Origin: Pseudonocardia kunmingensis
Lineage (GTDB): Bacteria > Actinomycetota > Actinomycetes > Mycobacteriales > Pseudonocardiaceae
Assembly: GCF_006716445.1 (NCBI RefSeq)
Contig: NZ_VFPA01000001.1
Location: 62,001 to 126,000, forward strand
Length of the DNA stretch: 64,000 bases
Direction of reading: 5' to 3'
Shown here: piece after piece, positions 58,481 to 64,000 of the stretch
How positions within the stretch are numbered: the stretch's first letter is position 1
Layout: each line of letters starts with the position of its first letter
Program-made: the position numbers and the translations under genes
The notes under the pieces: generated by a model
What the model was told of the DNA's origin: nothing
Databases searched by the model: none
What the model saw: only the letters and a program-made list of their open reading frames with translations

Positions 58481-59197
58481 GTGGCGATCCCCCGGACAGG
58501 CTTGGTGGAGGCCCTGAGCCGGCACACCCTTCGGCTCATCGAGCAGGACGGGCTGCAGCCGGGCGACCGGCTGCCGTCCATGAAGGCCCTCGCCGAGCGC
58601 TTCGACGTGGCGACCCAGACGATGCGCGAGGCGCTACAACGGCTGGAGGCGAACGGAGCGGTCGAGATCCGTCACGGCTCCGGGATCTACGTCCGCAACG
58701 GACGCGAGCGCATGGTCATGGCGAACCGGGGCTACGGCGAGATCGAGGCGTCAACCGTGCTCGACCTCCTCGACGCGCGCCTGCTCATCGAGCCGCATCT
58801 GGCCGGACTTGCGGCGGCCGCCCACGACCGCACGCCCATAGCCGCCGTCGAAGTCCTGCTGCGCCGAGCTCAGCAGCACCTCAGCGGCGACGACGAGATC
58901 TTGCACGATCTGAACATGCGATTCCACTGCTCGCTGGCCGCCCTATCGGGCAACCGCGTACTGGCCCAGACCATCGAGTCGTACGTGGAGCTGTACTCCT
59001 TCGAGCAACTGGCAGTCCTGTCCTTCTACGACAACGAGGGTCGGCCACGCGACCAGCATGACCACCACGAGATCCTCGCGGCGGTGCGCGAGGGCGACCC
59101 CGTCAAGGCCCGCGACCTCATGCACGCGCACCTGCTCGGGGTGCGCACGTACATCGCGGAGCGGATCGACGCCGAGCTGACCAGGCCCGCCGGCTAG
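58481..59197 (+). CDS. FadR/GntR-family transcriptional regulator
   Basis: A 238-residue GntR protein: winged helix in the first 75 residues (LPSMKALAERFDVATQTMREALQRLE, wing RHGSGIYV) and an FCD-type helical domain (LDLLDARLLIEPHLAGLAA, DLNMRFHCSLAAL, DHHEILAAVREGD). The GTG at 58481 is chosen since GGAGG lies just before it and the promoter/operator would run into the alternative ATG at 58466. It is upstream of a TRAP operon on the same strand with a 157-bp gap, and probably controls it in response to an organic acid. Confidence 0.87.
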   Translation: MAIPRTGLVEALSRHTLRLIEQDGLQPGDRLPSMKALAERFDVATQTMREALQRLEANGAVEIRHGSGIYVRNGRERMVMANRGYGEIEASTVLDLLDARLLIEPHLAGLAAAAHDRTPIAAVEVLLRRAQQHLSGDDEILHDLNMRFHCSLAALSGNRVLAQTIESYVELYSFEQLAVLSFYDNEGRPRDQHDHHEILAAVREGDPVKARDLMHAHLLGVRTYIAERIDAELTRPAG

Positions 59198-59354
59198 ACC
59201 TCCTCCTCTACGACCACCGATCAGGGCGCCCCGGCCGACGGCCCGCGCCCGGCTCACACACGCCCGCTGTCGGCCTCACGCGGCCCGCGGCGCGGACGGG
59301 CATGTCCCCGACCGAGCAACGCCATCGCACGACAACGACGACGAAGGGTGGCTC

Positions 59355-60377
59355 ATGATCAGACGCTTGTCCCGGCGCAGTCTCCTGCGCTGGACCGGAA
59401 CGGCCGCAGGAGCTGCGCTCCTCGCCACCGCCGCGTGCGGGACTCGGACGACATTCGACGAGGACGGTCGCCGTCTCCTCCGGCTGGGCTACATCATGAG
59501 CGAGGGCGATCCCGGTCACGCCGGCGCAGTGCGCCTGGCTGAGCTCGTCGCCGAACGTAGTGACACGCTGCGGATCCTTCCGCAGCCGAACGGCCTGTTG
59601 GGCGGGGAACAGGATCTGTGGGAGGGCCTGCACATCGGCTCGATCGACATGGCCCTGACCGGTGTTGGCCCGATCAGCTTCTTCACCCCGCAGTTCGCCG
59701 GCGTGCAGATGTACTACGCGATCCGCGACCTGTCCCACCTCGACGCGGTGTTCCACGGAGCAATCGGCCGTGAGGTGGCCGCGGCGCTGCTCGAGGCCAA
59801 GCGGGGCCGCATCCTCGACTGGTGGCACCGGGGCGCCCGACAGGTCACGGCTAACCGGCCCATCCGGGAACCCGCTGACCTCAGAGGTCTCAAGTTGCGC
59901 TGCCCGGAAGGACGGACCTACATCGAGTCGTGGCGCTCGCTCGGGGCGAGCCCGACGCCGATGGCCCTCGGCGAGCTGTTCACCGCCCTGGAACAGGGCG
60001 TCGTCGACGCCCAGGAGAATCCGCTCGAGCTCATCGAGAGCCAGTCCATGAGCGAGGTCCAGTCCCACGTGAGCATGACCAGCCACCAGTACGCGGCCTT
60101 CCTCATGGCCGTCAGCGAGCGCACTTGGCAGCAACTGTCGGCTGCCGAGCAAGATCTGCTCCATCAGGCAGTCGTGGATGCAGGAACGTTCGAGAAACGC
60201 GCGGTCCAGGACATCGAGAGCACCGCGCGGGCGGCGTTGCGCGACGACGGGATGGCCGTTGTAGAAGACGTCGACATCGCACGGTTCGAGGAGATCTGCC
60301 TCGATACCGCACGCCGGCTGGAGACCGAAGGGCTGTGGCAGTCCGGCCTCTACGAGCGGGTCCGGGAGGCAGCGTGA
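59355..60377 (+). CDS. dctP: TRAP transporter solute-binding lipoprotein DctP (Tat-type signal)
   Basis: A 340-residue binding protein. The N-terminus has a twin-arginine motif SRRSLLRW (6-13) and a lipobox LATAAC (C28), so it is probably a Tat-exported lipoprotein. DctP features are LRGLKLRCPEG with the ligand-binding Arg, GELFTALEQGVVDAQENPLELI and LLHQAVVDAGTFEKRAV. It hands an organic acid to the DctQM permease encoded directly behind it. It is only distantly similar to the DctP at 37172-38197. Confidence 0.9.
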   Translation: MIRRLSRRSLLRWTGTAAGAALLATAACGTRTTFDEDGRRLLRLGYIMSEGDPGHAGAVRLAELVAERSDTLRILPQPNGLLGGEQDLWEGLHIGSIDMALTGVGPISFFTPQFAGVQMYYAIRDLSHLDAVFHGAIGREVAAALLEAKRGRILDWWHRGARQVTANRPIREPADLRGLKLRCPEGRTYIESWRSLGASPTPMALGELFTALEQGVVDAQENPLELIESQSMSEVQSHVSMTSHQYAAFLMAVSERTWQQLSAAEQDLLHQAVVDAGTFEKRAVQDIESTARAALRDDGMAVVEDVDIARFEEICLDTARRLETEGLWQSGLYERVREAA

Positions 60378-60928
60378 TGCGCGCATCACTGATGCTGCAA
60401 CGACGACTCGCCCAGTTGCTCGAGCTGCTGCTCATCGCGGTGATGATCGGGCTCGTCGCCACCATCGCGGTCCAGGTATTCAGCAGGTACGTCCTCGGAT
60501 CGCCCGTTCCGTGGACCGAGGAGCTCGCGCGCTACCTGCTCGTCTACCTGACCTTCGTGGGATGTGCCCTGGCCATCCACGAGCATGCCCACCTGCGTAT
60601 CGACGTCCTGCTCGTCCGGTTTCCCGTACAGCTGCAACGGGTGATCGGACTCCTGACGACCGCAAGCCTGCTGATCACCGCGGTCCTGCTGGTCTGGTAC
60701 GGAATCGTCTTCACCGAGCTGTCCTGGGGCACTGTCTCGCCCGCACTCGCCCAGTCCATCGCCTGGATCTACGCGGCCATGCCGGTCACCGGCGCGGTGA
60801 TGGCGTGCTACCTCGTTCCACAGCTGATCGACCGAATCACCCACTGGAACGACTACCCGCGCGCCATCCCCGACGGCGACGAGCCCGGCGCCGCATCCCC
60901 TGCTGGGCAGGAGGGTGCTGCGTCATGA
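60377..60928 (+). CDS. dctQ: TRAP transporter small permease DctQ
   Basis: A 183-residue membrane protein with four hydrophobic segments and the DctQ motif VQVFSRYVLGSPVPWTEELARYLL. The ATG at 60377 overlaps the DctP stop by one base; GTG 60374 would overlap by four. The C-terminal 25 residues are polar and Ala/Gly/Pro-rich. Confidence 0.9.
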   Translation: MRASLMLQRRLAQLLELLLIAVMIGLVATIAVQVFSRYVLGSPVPWTEELARYLLVYLTFVGCALAIHEHAHLRIDVLLVRFPVQLQRVIGLLTTASLLITAVLLVWYGIVFTELSWGTVSPALAQSIAWIYAAMPVTGAVMACYLVPQLIDRITHWNDYPRAIPDGDEPGAASPAGQEGAAS

Positions 60929-62202
60929 TCGAGGTCTTCCTCGTCGGATTCCTGGTGCTGCTCCTACTCGGCGTTCCGCTCGGATTCAGCATGCTGCTGT
61001 CCTCGATCCTCTACATCCTCACCACCGGTACGCTACCCCTCGAACTGGTGCCGCAGCGGGTCTTCCAGGGCCTCAACCACTTCACCTGGCTCGCCATCCC
61101 GCTGTTCCTGCTGGCCGGCGAGCTGATGAACGCCGGCGGCATCACCGGCAGACTCGTCACCTTCGTGCAGAGCGCGATCGGTCAATTCCGCGGCGGGCTG
61201 GCCTACGTCACGGTGGTGACGAATGTCGGCATGGCAGGGATCTCCGGCTCGGCTCTGGCAGATGCCGCGGGTACCGGGTCGGTGCTGATCCGCTCCATGC
61301 AGCGCGCCGGGTACACGACCCGCTTCTCGACCGCGGTCGTCGCCGCGTCCAGCACGGTCGGCCCGGTGATCCCACCGAGCATTCCGTTCATCCTCTACGC
61401 GACACTCGCCGGCGTCTCGGTCAGCCAGATGTTCGCGGCGGGCGCGGTGCCGGGCATCGCGATGGCGCTCTTCTTCATGGTCGTCATCGCGATGCTGGCC
61501 CGTAGGAACGGCTTCCCCAAGGAGCGGCGCCGGTCGTGGCGTGAGCGGGCCCAGGCCTTCCGGGACGCGTTCTTCGCGCTGGTGATGCCAGTGATCATCC
61601 TCGGCGGTATCCTCTCCGGCGTCTTCACGGCGACGGAGGCAGCCGGCGTCGCAGTGCTGTATGCCCTCGTCGTGTCCATCGCGATCTACCGGGAGCTGGA
61701 CGTCCGACAGCTGCCGGGCATCCTGCTCACCTCCGCGAAGAACTCGGCGGTCATCCTCTTCGCGATCGGCGCAGCGGGCCTGTTCGCCTGGCTGATGACC
61801 TACTCGCAGGTCGCGGGACAGCTTGCGACCGTGATCGGCGCCATGACCGACAGCCCGACCGTCGTGCTGCTGCTCGTCTCCTTGTTGCTGCTGTTCCTCG
61901 GCCTGTTCATCGAGGCGACACCACTGATCATCATCCTGACGCCGGTGCTGCTGCCGGTGGTCACCGCGCTCGGGGTGGACCCGGTGCACTTCGGCCTCGT
62001 CATGGTGCTGGTGCTGATGATCGGCCTCGTCACACCGCCGGTCGGGATGGTCCTGTTCATCACCGCCGGCATCGGCCGCACGAACGTCATCGAAGTCGCC
62101 CGCGGCTGCGTGCCGTTCATGGCCGCGATGATCGCCGTCGTGATCCTGGCCGTCGTCTTCCCCAGCTGGGTGATGTGGCTGCCCGGCCTGCTCGCGGACT
62201 GA
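60925..62202 (+). CDS. dctM: TRAP transporter large permease DctM
   Basis: A 425-residue permease with DctM motifs: GVPLGFSMLLSSILY, GMAGISGSALADAAGTGSVLI, ASSTVGPVIPPSIPFILYA, GGILSGVFTATEAAGVAVLYA and LGLFIEATPLIIIL. It is co-translated with DctQ (ATGA overlap). With the following RraA-like aldolase and dehydrogenase it suggests uptake and use of a hydroxy or keto dicarboxylic acid. Confidence 0.93.
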   Translation: MIEVFLVGFLVLLLLGVPLGFSMLLSSILYILTTGTLPLELVPQRVFQGLNHFTWLAIPLFLLAGELMNAGGITGRLVTFVQSAIGQFRGGLAYVTVVTNVGMAGISGSALADAAGTGSVLIRSMQRAGYTTRFSTAVVAASSTVGPVIPPSIPFILYATLAGVSVSQMFAAGAVPGIAMALFFMVVIAMLARRNGFPKERRRSWRERAQAFRDAFFALVMPVIILGGILSGVFTATEAAGVAVLYALVVSIAIYRELDVRQLPGILLTSAKNSAVILFAIGAAGLFAWLMTYSQVAGQLATVIGAMTDSPTVVLLLVSLLLLFLGLFIEATPLIIILTPVLLPVVTALGVDPVHFGLVMVLVLMIGLVTPPVGMVLFITAGIGRTNVIEVARGCVPFMAAMIAVVILAVVFPSWVMWLPGLLAD

Positions 62203-62240
62203 TCCCCGTCCCACCCCTCTACCCGTACCGGAGAACTCCT

Positions 62241-62984
62241 GTGGAGAAGCACCCCACCCGCCCGCATACCCTCAGCGCGGAGGCGACCCGACGTCTGAAG
62301 GGCACGTCGACGGCAACCCTCACCACACAGCTGCTCAAGCGCGGTCTACGCAACACCTTCCTCGGCGGCCTGCAGGTCCTGCGCCCGGACCTGCGAATGG
62401 TGGGCTACGCGTTCACCCTGCGCTACGCGCCGGCACGGGAGGACCGCGGCTCCGCCGTCCACTACGACAACAGCACCGACGTGCAGCGGCTCGCCGTCGA
62501 GGCGATCGGCCCCGACGAGGTGCTGGTCATCGACGCCCGTGGCGAGACCCGCTCCGCCTCGCTCGGGCACATCCTCGCCACGCGAATCACCCGGCGCGGC
62601 GCGGCCGGGATCGTCACCGACGGTGCCCTACGCGACCTGGGCGGATTCTCCGAGCTGCCGATCTCGACCTACGTGCGCGCAGCCCACGCCACCACGTCCT
62701 CCGTCATACACCACCCGGTCGACATGAACGTGCCCATCGGCTGCGCCGGCGTTCTCGTCATGCCCGGCGACGTGCTGGTCGGTGATGCTGAGGGGGTGGT
62801 CGTCATTCCGGCGGCGATGGCCGAGGAGGTGGCCCACGACGCGTACGAGCAAGAGGTCCTGGAGGAGTTCATCCTCGCGAAGGTCGACGCGGGCGGCGGC
62901 ATCAACGGCCTCTACCCGCCGAACGAGGCCACGTTGGCCGAGTTCGAGCAGTGGCGACGAGACCGACCCGCGACCCGGGCATGA
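62241..62984 (+). CDS. RraA-family protein, HMG aldolase/oxaloacetate decarboxylase-like
   Basis: A 247-residue protein of the RraA fold. The active-site pair R131-D132 in IVTDGALRDLGG and the glycine-rich SASLGHILATR (106-115) are typical of class II 4-hydroxy-4-methyl-2-oxoglutarate aldolases, which also decarboxylate oxaloacetate. A true RraA RNase E inhibitor is shorter (about 160 residues) and lacks this context. GTG 62241 follows CCGGAGA. It probably cleaves the keto acid derived from the TRAP substrate to pyruvate. Confidence 0.83.
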   Translation: MEKHPTRPHTLSAEATRRLKGTSTATLTTQLLKRGLRNTFLGGLQVLRPDLRMVGYAFTLRYAPAREDRGSAVHYDNSTDVQRLAVEAIGPDEVLVIDARGETRSASLGHILATRITRRGAAGIVTDGALRDLGGFSELPISTYVRAAHATTSSVIHHPVDMNVPIGCAGVLVMPGDVLVGDAEGVVVIPAAMAEEVAHDAYEQEVLEEFILAKVDAGGGINGLYPPNEATLAEFEQWRRDRPATRA

Positions 62985-63132
62985 CAAGTCGTCGCCGAGA
63001 CCACAACTCGCGCATCTGCTCGCGCTCACGAAGAACGTCCACATCCCCTAAGGGATCGTGTCAGTCGCGCGGAGAACGCTCGCGCTGGCCGGCGTCTCCT
63101 CCCGCCCCGTTCCGCAAACCCTGAGGATCTCT

Positions 63133-64000
63133 GTGAAAGACCAGAAGAGCGTCACTGTGGACCCGTACCGGCTCGAGGAGTTCTGCAGCCGGGTGCTCGT
63201 CGCAGCCGGGCTGCCGCAGACCGAGGCTGTCGTGGTTGCCGAATCCCTCGTGGCCGCCGATCTCTGCGGCGTGGGATCGCACGGCGTGTCCCGCATCAGC
63301 GACTACCTGGGTCGGCTGGATGACGGCCTGATCGAGCGGAGGACGCGGCTGGAGATCGTCAGTGAAACGTCCACGACAGCGCTCCTGGACGCCGGCAACG
63401 GCTGGGGCCAGGTGGCGTCGGCGCGCGCGGTGGAGCTGGCGATCGGCAAGGCTCGCGAGCACGGCAGTGCCTGGGTCGGAGTCCGCAACTCCAACCACAA
63501 CGGCACCGGCAGGTACTGGGTCTCCCGTATCGCGGAAGCCGGCATGGTTGGTATCGCGGCGACGAACGGCTCCCCGGTGATGGCGCCGTTCGGTTCCCGC
63601 GAACCCTCGCTGGGCACCAACCCGATCGCGATGGGCGCGCCCACCCGTTCCGGCGCTCCCGTGGTCCTCGACATGGCGACCAGCTCGCAGGCGCGCGGGA
63701 AGATCCTGCTTGCGGCGAAGAACGGCGAGCCGATCCCCGAGGGGTGGGCGCTCACCGCGGACGGTGCACCCACGACAGACGCGAAGCAGGCATGGGACGG
63801 GGTGCTGCTACCGATGGCAGGCCCGAAAGGTTCCGGGCTGGCCATGATGATCGACGTACTCGCTGGTGTGCTGACCGGCGCGCGGTTCGGCGCGCACATG
63901 CCCCGGATGTACGCCGACCCCGAACCGCAGCGGCTCGGCCACTTCTTCGCCGCGGTCGACATCGCGGCCATGACACCGATGGAGGAGTTCCTCGACCGCA
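63133..64000 (+). CDS. Malate/L-lactate (Ldh) family NAD(P)-dependent dehydrogenase, incomplete at window end
   Basis: The frame is open from GTG 63133 (behind GAGGAT) to the end of the window, 289 residues. It belongs to the LDH2/MDG2 family (malate, ureidoglycolate, sulfolactate and hydroxy-acid dehydrogenases), which is unrelated to Rossmann-type LDHs. Typical motifs are GVGSHGVSRISDYL with the catalytic His, VRNSNHNGTGRYW with the second active-site His, LGTNPIAMGAPT and GPKGSGLAMMIDVL. Full-length members have about 330-360 residues, so some 50-70 are missing. It lies 148 bp behind the RraA-like gene and probably oxidises a 2-hydroxy acid to the keto acid used by that enzyme. Confidence 0.88.
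   Translation, partial: MKDQKSVTVDPYRLEEFCSRVLVAAGLPQTEAVVVAESLVAADLCGVGSHGVSRISDYLGRLDDGLIERRTRLEIVSETSTTALLDAGNGWGQVASARAVELAIGKAREHGSAWVGVRNSNHNGTGRYWVSRIAEAGMVGIAATNGSPVMAPFGSREPSLGTNPIAMGAPTRSGAPVVLDMATSSQARGKILLAAKNGEPIPEGWALTADGAPTTDAKQAWDGVLLPMAGPKGSGLAMMIDVLAGVLTGARFGAHMPRMYADPEPQRLGHFFAAVDIAAMTPMEEFLDR

Noticed and set aside
62241..62984. RraA, inhibitor of RNase E
   Set aside because: The protein is about 90 residues longer than true RraA and carries the Arg-Asp aldolase pair; it stands behind a TRAP transporter and before a hydroxy-acid dehydrogenase.

Overview
The window is high-GC DNA with many GTG (and one TTG) starts, 4-base ATGA/GTGA gene overlaps, actinobacterial-type AGGAGG ribosome binding sites and long antisense shadow frames. 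It fits a soil actinomycete, most likely of the Pseudonocardiales (Pseudonocardia-like). I see no rRNA, tRNA, CRISPR array, intact transposase or housekeeping gene. It is almost entirely accessory catabolism, with eight intact local regulators and several gene fragments.

Region 1 (117-2041): an enolase-superfamily acid-sugar dehydratase and its FadR/GntR regulator behind a promoter that overlaps a 17-bp palindrome. Region 2 (2593-13778, leftward): a dense operon that I read as a 3-hydroxypyridine catabolic cluster. It holds a three-subunit molybdenum hydroxylase, a separate membrane-tethered SRPBCC protein, a split PEP-synthase-like pair (ATP-binding protein plus phospho-histidine protein), an HD-domain protein, a flavin reductase, an orphan DUF1116 protein and a NicX-type 2,5-dihydroxypyridine dioxygenase. 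A YhfZ-like regulator is divergent from it (13896-14882). This is the most interesting system in the window: the layout suggests that the hydroxyl group of the substrate is phosphorylated before the ring is hydroxylated.

Region 3 (14930-21637): a LysR regulator divergent from an operon of a DapA-like aldolase/dehydratase, an Old-Yellow-Enzyme-type oxidoreductase, an SDR, an MFS transporter and a sugar isomerase-like protein. Region 4 (34851 to 21686, leftward): cupin, SDR, Zn alcohol dehydrogenase and GH88/105-type hydrolase, followed after 24 bases by a branched-chain-type ABC importer (LivHMGF), two family III CoA-transferases, an acyl-CoA dehydrogenase, a frameshifted binding protein and an acyl-CoA synthetase. 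Two LysR genes (34961-35896 and 36081-36992) sit beside it.

Region 5 (37033-44918): a well-formed promoter with LacI-type operators precedes a TRAP transporter (DctPQM), SDR, crotonase, GH88 unsaturated uronyl hydrolase, a second DapA-like enzyme and a LacI regulator; this looks like uptake and breakdown of unsaturated uronide sugars. Region 6 (45000-48540): MaoC hydratase, acyl-CoA dehydrogenase and CoA-transferase, then a broken GH88 gene joined to a TetR-like tail, then about 500 bp of degenerate DNA.

Region 7 (49058-58035): palindromic sites, HyuA/HyuB hydantoinase/oxoprolinase, a GAF-PucR regulator, an N-carbamoyl amino acid hydrolase, an Asp/Glu/hydantoin racemase and a nucleoside hydrolase; this is cyclic-ureide or nucleobase catabolism. 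Region 8 (58205-64000): an SDR remnant, a GntR regulator with an operator resembling that of region 1, a second TRAP system with a Tat-lipoprotein receptor, an RraA-like aldolase and the start of a malate/lactate-type dehydrogenase that runs off the window.
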